This document shows positions 50,474 through 62,084 of a stretch of DNA of 64,000 nucleotides, piece by piece. This DNA comes from Gracilariopsis chorda (lineage: Eukaryota; Rhodophyta; Florideophyceae; Gracilariales; Gracilariaceae): NCBI GenBank assembly GCA_003194525.1, contig NBIV01000051.1:1-64000 (forward strand), written 5' to 3'. Made by a program: the position numbers and the translations under genes. Positions within the stretch are counted from its first letter, which is position 1. Every line of letters begins with the position of its first letter. The notes under the pieces were generated by a model, which saw nothing but the letters and a program-made list of their open reading frames with translations, made no database searches and was not told where the DNA came from.

Positions 50474-52153
50474 ATGAAAAACGACAACAACATCAACAAC
50501 AACAGCCAACCTCTGAGGCCTCTCGGGCGATACACCACCGGTTTCCGGTCAGTTCCCCTGCCTCAGGGCGTTCAACCTCCGGTACAACCGGGGAATATGG
50601 CTGCTACAGCCGACCATCCCTTCGCCCTACCTCCTTCGGTGGGGTCCTCCGGGACCGCTCCGGCGTTCAACTGGCCAACCTACAACACCCTGGTGGGGCT
50701 CAACCCGATGAATCGGAATCACGCGTCGCGCCTGCGCCTTGCCCCATGGTTTCACCCGGTCGCTGTCCTCAATGAGGGGTTTGGTCACCGCTTATGCGGA
50801 TGGCTCAGACAACCTTCCGGGGGATCTGCCCAGAGCAGTCACCACATCGTGGGATTGGCGTCACCGATAGCGATTCCGCGTCACCACCTCCGAAGAAATT
50901 CGGGCGAGACCGTCGCTGCGGCGCACACCGCGTTGACGCGCATGTTATATCAACGGCAGAGCCGGGCTCCATTCGATGTACCGGTCCCACCGGAGTTTGG
51001 CTTCGACGGTAGCTACTTCCGCACTCGCGGGGAGGTTGGGTACGGCGAGAACCTGTTCCGCCTCGAGACCCTCGCTTGGAGGAATTTCCCCGCAGTGCGG
51101 CAAGAAGCCCTTTGCTGGGAGCGACCGATCATTCGGGCGGAGTTCAGGTACCTTCCCCGGCAATACCGGTCCAACTTCCTCCAGAACTTCATCCGCTATG
51201 AGCGGCGTTGGCGATCCCGATTCGGCTATTTCATCCCGTATGAGAATGTGGAGATGGAGCAGATTGCGCCGCCTCACCGACTAGGTTGGTATGTAGCACT
51301 CCCCGAGTGGTGGCGCTTCCATGAAGCTTGCCAGGGGTGCTACATAGAACTCCCGCCGGTACTTACGTACCTCAGTTCGCTGCTCATGCAGGATCCCCGG
51401 TCGGGGTTGTGGTCCGTAGTGGTTACGGAGTGGGTGGCCCGCGCTGCGTCTTATATCCTCAACGAGGCGTACGACCAGTTTCGTCTCTGGTTCCTCCCAC
51501 CGCGTGTGCGGGCAGCGATCCGCAATTTGAATCTTCGCATCCCCCTTGGGGTCCAGGCCAACAATGAAGAGGTCCTCCAATTACTTGGGTACATCGACAG
51601 CGTTAGCTGGAGTGAGGTCCCGCTGGAGCAAAGCGGTCGTCTGGATGGCGGCAGCGGTAACACCGGTGGTCCAGGACTGGGTAGAAACGCCGCCCTGGCG
51701 GGGGATTTTATCTACTTCTACCCCTGGCAGTTCCGGGAAATTTCCTCCGAGGAGGCGCGCGAACTTCTCGATGCGCCCCGGCATGTGCCGGAAGACCACC
51801 CGGTGGGGTACGTCGATTCTGACGACTACTACCACGCATACGGCGGGGATGACCCAAGGGTCGATAACGAACCGGAAGAACCCGGGGAGATGGACGTAGA
51901 AGAAACCGGCTTTAGCGCGGAAGCTTTCCCAGAGGGGATATCTCCGGCCGAGCCGGCTGCTGACCCTTCGGCGACAAGTGCCGGACCTTCTATCCCCAGC
52001 GGGGTGATGGCGAATGAAAACGAGATCATCGCACGTTTTCTCCGGGGTGCCGGTCTGAGCGCTGCCGATGTATCGGGGGATGTCACCACTATGGCGGACG
52101 CATTGGCCTACCGCCTGGCTGGTGGTTACGCCCCGGGCGACGGCGAAGAGTGA
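50474..52153 (+). CDS. antisense open frame in Gypsy copy 2, product unknown
   Basis: An uninterrupted 559-codon frame lies on the plus strand, opposite to gag-pol, between the 3' LTR and the chromodomain end. Residues 1-50 are Asn/Gln/Pro-rich from CAA-type repeats. Residues about 70-390 have balanced, globular composition, unusually rich in Trp, Tyr and Phe (HRLGWYVALPEWWRFHEAC, SLLMQDPRSGLWSVVVTEW, YDQFRLWFLPPRVRAAIRNL). The last 130 residues are acidic and Pro/Ala/Gly-rich. No known domain, signal peptide or membrane segment is recognised. Length, composition and lack of stops argue for selection in the recent past. Antisense accessory frames are known in some plant Tat/Ogre-type Gypsy elements; whether this one is related cannot be told. 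Transcription could start from the adjacent LTR or from GATAAAAG-like bases near 50370. Confidence 0.6.
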   Translation: MKNDNNINNNSQPLRPLGRYTTGFRSVPLPQGVQPPVQPGNMAATADHPFALPPSVGSSGTAPAFNWPTYNTLVGLNPMNRNHASRLRLAPWFHPVAVLNEGFGHRLCGWLRQPSGGSAQSSHHIVGLASPIAIPRHHLRRNSGETVAAAHTALTRMLYQRQSRAPFDVPVPPEFGFDGSYFRTRGEVGYGENLFRLETLAWRNFPAVRQEALCWERPIIRAEFRYLPRQYRSNFLQNFIRYERRWRSRFGYFIPYENVEMEQIAPPHRLGWYVALPEWWRFHEACQGCYIELPPVLTYLSSLLMQDPRSGLWSVVVTEWVARAASYILNEAYDQFRLWFLPPRVRAAIRNLNLRIPLGVQANNEEVLQLLGYIDSVSWSEVPLEQSGRLDGGSGNTGGPGLGRNAALAGDFIYFYPWQFREISSEEARELLDAPRHVPEDHPVGYVDSDDYYHAYGGDDPRVDNEPEEPGEMDVEETGFSAEAFPEGISPAEPAADPSATSAGPSIPSGVMANENEIIARFLRGAGLSAADVSGDVTTMADALAYRLAGGYAPGDGEE

Positions 52154-52339
52154 GCCCCTTTTGTCCAGTTTCCTGTTGTTCCTTCCCTGGCTATGCCAGT
52201 TAGTGTAGTGTAGTATGGAGCTTGCTGCTCCACTAGGTAAACTTTCCCGTCTCGGACGGTGATTTCCAATTAGAATTCCCCGTCTTGGACGGACTTTCCC
52301 TTGCTATCCTTTCTTACTGCCCTCCGCTCGCACGGCAAC

Positions 52340-52560
52340 GTTACCAGACTTGGGCATTAACCAGCGTGGCTGGGGCTGCAGTTCCCGTTTGACGGTGGTA
52401 TCGCACGACCTGCGATCGTGGGAGGTGTTCGATTGGCTCCCACGTATCCCCACTGGGGTCATATCCGTACCAGCGGACGCAGTATTGTAGAGTACCATCC
52501 TGGTCCCAGGTGTGTCCGACAAGTCGGTCTACTACGAACTCTCGTTCGTAGACCTGCCGG
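52340..52560 (-). other. chromodomain part of Gypsy copy 2
   Basis: Same chromodomain as in copy 1 (FVVDRLVGH, then CVRWYGYDPSGDTWEP), at the element's pol end next to the antisense frame's 3' side. Confidence 0.85.
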
Positions 52561-53399
52561 CCGTGCCGGGTGGTGGTTGTACTCCCTTGCGAGGGTTGCC
52601 CGCTGTGCGGTATGTTGCCCCCCATCCGGGTTGTCGGTGATGTCTCCGGCGTTGCCGTGCGCTGTCCTAGTGGCCGCTGCTCATGCGGGAAAATATCTCT
52701 CAAGAGGGTGTGTGGTGTCACGGTTTTCACCGGCAAGTCATTCCCCAGAGGGGCGTCGTTGTTCTCGTCATCACGGTAGGCCAAGCGAACCGCCAGTCGG
52801 CGGGGGACTTGAACTCCACGAGTGCAGTCTTCTTCGCGAACCTCGAGCTTGCGGGGTCTTTGCCGCGTATGCGGGAACGGCGTTTGCGACATCCCCTGCG
52901 GGGTCCCGTGCGACACGGTGATTGGTAAGCGTTCCGCCTCCCTGCCAGGTGCACGAGCGCTCTGCACCATACGTTCCGGCGACGCCATGTTGTCCCCGGC
53001 TAGTGACGGGTTGCCTGGGGCTAACTCCGGTACACCGGTATTTTGGTCAAAATTTCCCTTTGGGAGGTGCCGGGCAGATGCCGATGACCCTCTTTTCAGG
53101 GGAATTGCCGCTAAGCGCGGTGCACCGTCTCCGTGAGGAGGGGCAGCGTCCGGTACGACCAGTTTCGAGCGTGCGATGGCGCCCATTTTTCCAGAGTTCT
53201 CGGTTCTTCGCCGCAGCGTTGCGGGGGTTGGCGCAAATTATTCCCCGGAGCGGAGGCTTCGATTCCGTCGACGACGGGAGGCGTTTCCGGCGCTTGTGCG
53301 CCAGGGCCTGAAGCTTCGACTGCGGCTCGGCTGCCTTTTCCCCTGACAGGGGTGTGCGGTAGTTGCGCTTCAACCTCCCGTGTAGCACGGTATAATTGC

Positions 53400-55813
53400 C
53401 GCTTTTGCGGGGTCGTCTGCGCGTCTAGTTCTTGTTGCGCAGTACTGCCCGAGAACGGGGGATTAGTGTCGTGTGACATACTCCGTGCTCCATGGTCTGT
53501 GTTCCGTATGTTCCGTGTTTCCCGTTGCGACGGCTATATCGTTCCTCGAAAACGAGTGTTCTCCTCCCGCTCCTTAGACGGAACGGCAGGATAAGGGATA
53601 ACATTCCCCGCCTGGCAGGTGTAAATTCGCGCCAGGGGGCGGGCGTGGTAGGGGCGGGCGCTGAGAGGCCCGAATTACCCGGCTGAGCCGGTGAGTCCGA
53701 CAGGGTCGGTAGGTCTGAGGGTCCCCGGCTCGGGTGTCGTATTACCATAGGCTTAGTACTCCCGGATGATTTCGGTGTTGCAGAGTCCGTAGAAACGGGG
53801 TTTCCTGGATCCACGACTACCTCTGACGAGGGAGGAGGGGCAAGGACAACACGATCACGGGAAATCCGTTCGTGCGTGTCGCCCATCTCTACCACGACAG
53901 TGTCGGTGTTCACAGAGATGACCTTGAATGGTCCATCCGCCACAGGCGAGAGTTTATGGCGCTTTTCCCGTTCCGGGTTGTAGTACTCCTTCCTGATGAA
54001 GATGTAGTTATTCGCCCGAATCGGGGACGGTTTCCCTCGCAAGCGAGCATCAAAATCCGGCTTGCAAGCGGCTTGGGCCCGTGCCATAGACTTCCGCGCA
54101 GCGGGGACCAGCTTGGAAAGCCATTGCTTTCATTGCTGCCTGTAGATACCCACTGATGGGAAATTGTCCAAGGTAGCTTGGGACTCCAGCGCCACAGGAG
54201 GGGGTGTTCTGGATAGAACCAACTCGAATGGCGAAACTCCGGTAGTCCAGTGTACCTGCGTGTTGTACGCGTTGGTTAACACATCAGCGTACATGTCCCA
54301 GTTCTTTGGGTGGTCTGCGAAGTAGGAACGTAACAAGGGAGATCTTCACCACCGTTGATACGGGCACGAATCCTCGTACAGAATGGGTCGCCGAATTGTT
54401 CTCGGATCGTTTCTTCCGGTGATACCGGTACAACGTTTCCCGGTAACGGGTTCTCAGATTCATCTCGCGATGGGAGTAGTTCGTCAAAGTCAGCATCCTC
54501 GTCCCAGTTTCCTGGCCAAGCCTCGACGGCACATTCCCGATCATCCGGGTCTATGGCCATGAAACATGGGACTCCATCATCCTCCGTTGGGAGTGCTTCC
54601 CCACTTGTGGGTAAACGCGACAGGGCGTCGGCTTGGGTGTTCTGCGCGCCCTTTTTATAAATGACTTGAAAGTCATATTCCGCGAGGCGGAGTCTCCAGC
54701 GCATGAGGCGTCCCGACAGGTCGGAGATATTCATTAACCACCTCAATGAGGAATGATCCGTGTACACGGTGAAGTGAACTCCCATAAGGTAGGGGCGTAG
54801 AGTGGTCATCGCCCATACGACGGCAAGGCACTCTTTCTCCGATACGGAGTAGTTCCGCTCATGAACATTGAGCGAGCGCGACCAATAACCAATTGAGTGT
54901 CGTTCCCCCTCGGGGTGGTTTGAAAAAGAGCACACCTGACTTGGTAGTCGCTCGAGTCCGTATCTACGGAGTATGGCAACCCACGTTTTGGGAGATGTAG
55001 GATTGGTGCTGATGTGACAGCTTCCTTCAAGGATTGAAAGGCTTCCGATTGCTCGGGCGTAAATGTTCCCAGTTTTGGGGGGTTCCCCTTTCGCAACAAC
55101 GCGTTCAAGGGCGCCGCGGTATCCAAAAAGTTCGGGATAAACCGTCGATAGACGTTGACCAGCCCCAAAAAGGAGCGCAGTTCCGTTTGAGTACGGGGCT
55201 CTTTCGCCTCATCGAGGGATTTGTTGACTCGAGCTTTCTCGATCGCTAACCGTCCAGGACGGATAATGTGACCCAGATACTTCACAGTATCTGTGAAAAA
55301 CTCGCATTTCCTCAACTTGAGGGTAATTCCCGCATCGCAGAGTACGGTCAGCACGTCTCGGACGTGAGTGAGATGGTCTTCCAACGAGTTGGAGAAGATG
55401 ATAATATCATCGAGGTAGACCAGACAACTCCGCCACTTAAAGCGGTTTAGTAGAATATCTACTGCACGCTGAAAGGTGGCGGGGGCCTTGGTTAACCCAA
55501 ATGGCATCCGCTTGAAGCCGTACGTTCTTGCGTGAAAGGTGAATGCGGTTTTGTGGCGATCCTCCTGTCTGACAGGTACTTGCCAATATCCCCAATCGGC
55601 ATCGAGAGCCGTGAAAACGGTGGCGTCTCCGAGGGAGTCAATATACTCGTCCATACGAGGGATAGGGTACGTGTCCCTAACAGTCACGGCATTGAGCCGG
55701 TGGTAGTCGACACTAAACCTCCAGGTTCCGTCGGCCTTCAAAACCAGTACAACTGGGGATGCCCAGGGTGATTGAGCGGGCTCAATCACACCTGCGCGGA
55801 GCATCTTGTCCAC
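53400..55813 (-). other. pol part of Gypsy copy 2
   Basis: RT (with VYLDDIIIFS and the LDADWGYWQVP block) and RNase H (VYTDHSSLRWL) are well preserved. The integrase half is fragmentary compared with copy 1. Described as a fossil. Confidence 0.9.
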
Positions 55814-55829
55814 TTGAGACTGCTCCTCT

Positions 55830-58800
55830 TACTGAGCTTTAGGACCTGCCCTGTAAGGGTGTTGTGCAACCGGTGGCGCACCGGGGAATAAATCGATCCG
55901 GTGTTCCGTTGCATTAATCCCGCCAAGCGAGCCATCCCACATTGTGGTGAATTCCCGTAACATTGTACGGAGTTTGTCGCGGTGCGACTCTGGCATGTGA
56001 CTGACGTCCAGCGCTTCAAGTGCCTTTTCGGGATCAATCCGGTCGTTGCTCGATGGAGCATTGCCCTGTGGAACAGGTGTGGTTCGCAATTCCGAGTTAC
56101 TCGGTATGTTCGACGCTGAAGTAGCGGTTTCCTCCCCTTCCTTAGACTTGACGTCTTCGGACGGCGGAGCGAACTCCTCAGAAGAGGTGGTAACTCCGAG
56201 TACATCGGCGGCTGTCATCTTCGTTGGCAGCATTCCCATAGGATGGGGGGCTACACTACCAATTACTTGGTGTTTTACCAGATACTGGGGGTGTTTGCCA
56301 AGGTTGGCAACCAATATCCGGAAAGGAACGTCCAGGGAAATGGAGACAATTCCATTAGCCAGCGCCAGCTGGGATTTCTCGTACAACGAGGCAAGGGGTT
56401 GGATGACCCGAAGACCGTCTTGACGGGAATTTACCTGCACCCAGACTTGGGACTCAGGCGGTATAGAAACCGAGGCAGCGACGCGGAGCTTGCTGGACTC
56501 GCGGGACGCGGGCGGTCGTTTCTGCGCAGCAGGGAGCGGAACTTGTTTCCGAGAGGACCGCTTTAGCGGGCGGCGAACAATCGGAACCGACGATCCGTCG
56601 TCAAGTTCTACACGCCTGAGGCAGGGCCTGATTGCGTCGACAAATCTGTCGCAGTAATCACATCCCAGTATGACTGGTGCTGCCAATGAACGGCAAACGA
56701 TGAAGTCCAACTTCGCCACAGAGGTACCAAGTCTCACGACGAGGTCCACTGTGCCCACCGTTTGTAAAGGATTTTTGTTCGCATCCGAAATGTCGGGGAC
56801 CGCGTCAGATCGGATACGAGACCGCACAAGCGGGGGTAACAATGATTCCATAACAAAGTTGGGGCCTGCAACTGTATCCAGGACGGTGAGAAAGCTCACC
56901 ATAAACTGGGGATCAAGGCCAAGTTCGGCATAGACCTTGTAATTGCGCTTGGCCAAGACCAAGACTCTACCGGGAATCTGGGGATTCTTACTCCATATCC
57001 ACCGGCCACGCAACACACTGAGGTGCGCAGAGTCCGCGTCAGCGGTGTCTTTCCTGGAGAGGACTTTCACCGGGGAGCGAGGCGAGGACGAATCGGGCGT
57101 CAACAGCTTCTTTTCTGAGGCCGCCTCTCCCAAAGGGGAGACTCCCTCAGTTAGTTTTCCGCCTTCGGCGGTGGGTTGGGTTCCTCGACAACGAGTGCTT
57201 CATCCCGTTGACGGGGGTTTCTATCCGCATTAGCGGGGGTTGCAACGGATTGTTGCGCGATCTCCCGAATCGGGGTGTATGAAGCTTGCCGCGCACGCGG
57301 GGTCTGTGGTAGGGCATGGGAAAAGTCCGTTTTAGCACGGCGGTAGGAAGCCGTCTGGACGGAACGTTTCTCCTCTAGCTTGAGGGCCTCGTAGTTTGCC
57401 ACCACCTTGGCCATATCCTTCAGTGAGCAGATACACTGAGGCGAGGTATGGCCATGGGCATAACAAAGGTGGCAAATGAGAGCCAACACCGCGACACGCG
57501 GATTATTATTCCGAGTGTCGAAGAAGCGAACCGCAGGGCGGGTGTCAGTCCATCCAGGCCGTTGACAACGGGATTGACCGTTTGAAAACGGGAGTCGTTG
57601 GGGTTGGACCCGACTATTACCACCGTACAAAACGGGGTCTTCTGTTCCCGGATCACGGGTCATCTCCGTCGTCAACGGCAAATCACTGGTGGGTATCGAC
57701 ACACCATCCCCCTGCACTGAATGCACGGTATCAAAACCCTGTCCAGGGTTCCCATCCGCAGTGAGCGGGAGTGAGGAAGCTTCACTTTCCAGCAACAACG
57801 CCTTGGCGGATTTAGACCAATTGTTCGGAGTTCTTGCACGGAGTGCATCCCCTTCCGCTCGAGCGTGTTGGACCAGCTCGAGATAGGGGATCCTCCGCTT
57901 GTCCTCCCGATAACGGGTAACTAAACTCCGGATTGCCTGGTCAAGACCATCGACGAACATGGTACTGTGCTCCCCAGCGGGGTATACGTTACCACAGCTG
58001 TGGAAAGCCTTGTTAAGGCGCACCGAGTAATCGGTCTCGGTCTCTCCAGCACGCTGGCGTGTATCTCGCAAAGCGAGGATAGCCTGCTGAATAGCGGTGT
58101 TTGTGGCGTAGGAGCGCAGAAGATACTGCACAGCCTCCGGCCAGCAAGTAACCCCTCCCTCGGAGGCACGAGAAGATCCTCTGACAGAGTTGTATTGGTC
58201 CTCCGCCACTCCCCGTAAGAAATACGGTAAAGCCAAATAGGCTTGTCCCTCATTCATACCGAGGATATTGGCCTCCGCTACAAAGCGAGATAGGAAATCC
58301 AGTACTAGGACCGGGTCCTCTCCAGTAAAATACTGGTTGCGGAGCGAGAGCTGCATTCGCTTAATGCATTCTCGCACCTTTCCCGTACCACGGGGTGTAC
58401 GTCCAAGTGACGAATCTTCGAGCCAGTAGTACCGGTATGATAAAAGCTTCCGGTAATCCGGGTTTGTCGGTTTCAATTCCCGGAGACTGGGGTGTCTTCT
58501 CCCCTTCTGGCCGGTTCGGATCACACCTTCAGTGGCCGATGACATCTTCGAGTTGGAGGAGTAGCCTCGCTTCTCGTCCTCCGAGTCGGAGTCCGAGGAA
58601 CTCGAGCTAACCGAATGGTTTCGGGATGAGTCCGACGATGTCGAAGAATCAGAGTCCGAATATTTTCGGTGGTGTTTCCGTCGATGACGGCGTTTCTTCT
58701 TCCCAGCAAGCTGGTCGTTGTGCGATGCCTCGTTTACTGGATCATCTGGGGATGGTTTGTCCATGAGGACGAACTGCTCCAGCGTCTCCAGGCGGGCACC

Positions 58801-59330
58801 AATCCGATCAAATCGGGCTTCAACTCCTTCGATGAAGGTGGCGGGTTGTCCCAAACTCTCCAAAACGGAGTTGACGTCAGACCGTAAAATAAGGAGTTCC
58901 TCGGCAACCTCCTTTACGGAGGTTGCCAAGACCACCTCTTAGGGGGATTTTAGTTCCCCTACAAGGGTGTCATGGGCAGTCCACAGAGCGCGGACCTTGG
59001 ATTCCATGGAAGTCCCCTTGGGGGTTCTATCCCCCGTTCCACGGGGGCTTGAAGCCGCGACAGCGGGAGCAGGTTGGGGTGCCTGGGGCACTGCGGCAAC
59101 AGCCGGAGTCGATGCTGCATTCCCCTGCGGGGGTGATAAAGAGGGCAAAAAGAGGTTCCGGGGTTCCCGGTCGGGGGTATCATTCCGCAATGAAGCGGCG
59201 CCAGCACGGCTGGGACTTGTCCGTATAGGGATACGGGGTACAAACCGAACTTTGGAAGTGTCCGCGTTGTCGCAGGAGCGACTACGTGTCACCACTGGCT
59301 CAGCATCGAAGGGATTTCTCGACATGAGAA
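55830..59330 (-). other. gag and protease part of Gypsy copy 2
   Basis: The protease-like strand with LDTVAGP lies at about 55830-57130. The gag region lies at about 57150-59330 and includes the CHLCYAHGHTSPQC zinc knuckle and the Lys/Arg/His and Asp/Ser-rich basic stretch, as in copy 1. Confidence 0.85.
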
Positions 59331-59429
59331 AATACCGTTACGACGGGAAACGATCACGGAACTTCCGGTGAATAAAAAAAACCTCGTAAGAGGGAAAACA
59401 AAAACCGATTCTAGGTCGGGAGACCACTT

Positions 59430-60254
59430 TGTGGTGCAACGCCCCAAAGGGGAGAAACACCGAAAGACGTTCGGGATCTTTCCTCCGTGGAGGTGAACCC
59501 CGTTGTGTAGAGCCCCTCTAGGGGTGGCACGGCGGAGCCGGTTTGTAAGACCGAGGCCACCCTTCGCGACTAGCGCAAGAGGGTTTAGGACAAGAATCGG
59601 TATCCGCGAGAGCGGGAATGCGTCCTCGCCAGAGGTAGGTTTCCACGTAAGTGGGGGTGTGTGAGCAGATGCGCACACGAGAGCCGCGGATAGCGGGAGG
59701 CGCTACCCTAAAAAGGGGAAGAAGGAAGGGCGAAGAGGGGAAGAGAGGACGATGTGAGTCGCGAGAGCGACGGGGGCGAACGGCGATGCAGGTAACAATA
59801 TCCCTATACAGGGCGAAACAAAAATGCAATTGGAATAATATGACTCCCAGTGATGGGTCCCTTTAGATGTGCAAGGGGGTTAGATGTCCCGCGGTTCACG
59901 GCGTTTCCTTCCAAGGAGGAGTACAGCACGCGCGCAAGCGGTAACAAATAGAGCCAATTCCCCAGGTCGGGGTCCCTTTTTGGGGAAGGTTTACTGGTGC
60001 GACGGCAGTGTGCCGTCGCACTAAGTACTAGCTTCCCAGAAATGTGTGTGAAAATAATAAATAAAATCAACTAAAATACTCCACATTTCGTGGCAACATC
60101 CACTACTGTGGCCAACCGCCAATTGACCCAAAACCGTGTCCCACGTGTCCATACCCACCATTGTGGGGCGTAGTTCATATACACACTACACAACCGATAA
60201 TATCGGGAAAACGATCAAGTACCATGAATCCCTCCCTGAGGGCGTTGCACTTCA
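59430..60254 (-). repeat. 5' LTR of Gypsy copy 2
   Basis: The 825-bp LTR is of the same type as both LTRs of copy 1 along its whole length: TGTGGTGCAACGCCC at the left end and GGGCGTTGCACTTCA at the right. Confidence 0.93.
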
Positions 60255-60638
60255 ATATTGATGGCAAAGAGCCAGGAGGCTTGCTGCAAAGATATAGAAC
60301 GAGCGTTCGGGGTACTGCAAGCTCTATGGCATATTTTATGAAAGCCAAGCCGCTTCTGGTACAATAGTTCTATGTGCATCATAATGCGAGCATGTATCAT
60401 CATGCATAATATGATGGTTGAGCAACGCATGTTGGGCATTGATGACGATTGGATGCGCAATGAGGAAACAATTGTCGGACAAAGCATGCCAGTATATGCC
60501 GCGCGAACGGTTGAAAGTGAGGACTCCTCTGTCGCTCCGCCTGCTTGAATGATTGCTGCACACTGTGCTACACACCGGCTAATGCAGGATGAGCATGAGT
60601 ACTTCAAAATTCGCAGACTGGTAATGGATCATTTGTGA
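60255..60638 (+). pseudogene. Harbinger DDE nuclease, last part (after Gypsy copy 2)
   Basis: From the second ATATT the frame continues that of 49054-49478. MAKSQEACCKDIERAFGVLQ carries the third catalytic residue (Glu of the ERAFG motif), then a KPSRFWYNSS region, then CIIMHNMMVEQ (family C.ILHNMI.ED) and LMQDEHEYFKIRRLVMDHL at the end. TGA codons at 60339-60341 and 60546-60548 interrupt it; the first may be a decayed CGA. The exact fit across the Gypsy insertion proves one gene split in two. Confidence 0.85.
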
Positions 60639-60767
60639 AAAACAAAAGGCAACGAGAGGAGCTGATAGAACTTGGTACTACATGACGTTACAATTTTTTT
60701 TAGAGTTGAATCAAGAAGATGTGCAACGATAGATTGATTACTAGTCTTTAGTGTAAATCTAAACTCA

Positions 60768-61610
60768 TATCTCACCGTGTTTGTCCTCAGTCGTCGTCTC
60801 CAATGTTTCGGTTAAGTCGCGGTCCTGCTGCTTATCTTTTCCAGACTCCTTCCGTAACTCATTAAGAGCACGAGCGCGCATGGTATTGAAATACTCCACA
60901 GACTCTTCTCCGTTGCATCCAGGAGGAGCAGAAGTAAACAGCATTATCTCAAAACACCGCTTCAGAGCATTGTTCCTTTCACGTTGAACAAAGACAGCCT
61001 CTGCTGCTAGAGACAATTGCATTTCCTTCTGCTTCACTTTAAAATCTTTCTGTTTGACTTTCTTCGTGCCCACTGGACGTGTTTCACTTCGTGGACGCTC
61101 CGCAGACTTTTCAGTCTTTGTTAAAAGGGTTCCACTTTTATTTGATCTCCAAGTTCGTCATGCGACGATTCCGCGCTACTCTGCCCAACATCGCCATTCC
61201 CAGCAGCCATACACTTTGCGTGCGTCCGCAATACATCCCAGGCGAGTCGAAAGCGAAGCGGTTTGCCGCAATCGTACTTCGCATCGTTGACATCGGCGCC
61301 GTTGTACAGTGCAGTAGGCAAGTCGACGTTGTCATCCGCTGATACCCCTCTCGGCTTCATGAGAGTAACCCTGGCGAAACAGCCTGAGAACGCAACGCAA
61401 ACTTTGATAAGAAGCTTTACGCGTGACTTGATGGACTCAACAAAGCGATGTTCGCTATTTGCGGGCTTGAAAGCGGTGTTGTAAATGTCTTGAATTTTTG
61501 GATAGAACTTATCGGCCTTCTGCTCTGTGCCGGGTATTGCGTTCTCGGAGATGGCATTCTAAGCTTTGGCGAGAGCAACATCTTCTGACGGGGTGAAACT
61601 TGCGCCCCTT
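60768..61610 (-). pseudogene. Harbinger SANT/Myb-like accessory protein
   Basis: The minus strand reads KRGASFTPSEDVALAKA, then a TAG at 61559-61561 where the family has Trp. ENAIPGTEQKADKFYPKIQ and SIKSRVKLLIKVCVAFSGC follow, then CGKPLRFRLAWDVLRTHAKC. After a frame change near 61130 comes RPVGTKKVKQ with a helical tail (AAEAVFVQRERNNALKRCFEI...) to 60768. This is the SANT/Myb-like protein that, in Harbinger elements, binds the transposon ends and helps import the nuclease into the nucleus. The GTEQ.....FW..I, R....L.SR and PF....W..LR patterns are those of the plant-type family. It converges with the nuclease gene, the usual Harbinger layout. Confidence 0.75.
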
Positions 61611-62084
61611 TTCGGCTTCTTGTGCTATGCAGCACTATTCTGTGCTGTTTTCCGTTTCAGTAAAGGGCTTGATTGAGTTGCCAGACCGCTGTTTAGAGAG
61701 CAATAAGACGTGCCGGCAGCCAACAAAGAGGAAGGTTTGTGGCATGACAGAGGTTCGTGCGGCTCTATGGTCACTTGCACTTGGTGTTGAGCTGGAGGTG
61801 CCGCTGTTGTTGGGAGGCACGTTGCCATATGTGAGCAATCTGTGAAGCTCCACGATGCAGCTTTGACGGGTAGGGAGTGAGAGTGGGGCGGGGTGAATCT
61901 GTGGGGACGGGTGGTCTATGTTCGGAGCGGGAATGAAGATGCGCGGGCTTCTATGTAGTTCGGAATTCTGCTGTCTCGGTCTTCACGCCAAATATTCTTC
62001 CAATGGGAGACTTCCACGTGTTTGGTCGGATGACACCCGGGGCTATTTGTCGTGAGCAAATCAAGTTGATTTGTACTCGCGATT

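Larger units (their letters stand above)
49479..60254 (-). mobile_element. Ty3/Gypsy chromovirus, copy 2, with an extra antisense frame (fossil)
   Basis: This 10.8-kb element lies on the minus strand and is of the same family as copy 1, with closely similar internal sequence. It has LTRs of 831 and 825 bp, a primer-binding site at 59409-59426, gag, protease, RT-RNase H, remnants of integrase, a chromodomain and a polypurine tract. It is flanked by a perfect ATATT duplication inside the Harbinger nuclease gene. It is broken, with roughly half a dozen interruptions, most in the integrase half of pol. Its two LTRs are unusually different because the left one is a mosaic. It also has a 1.7-kb open frame on the opposite strand between its chromodomain end and its 3' LTR, which copy 1 lacks. 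Confidence 0.95.
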
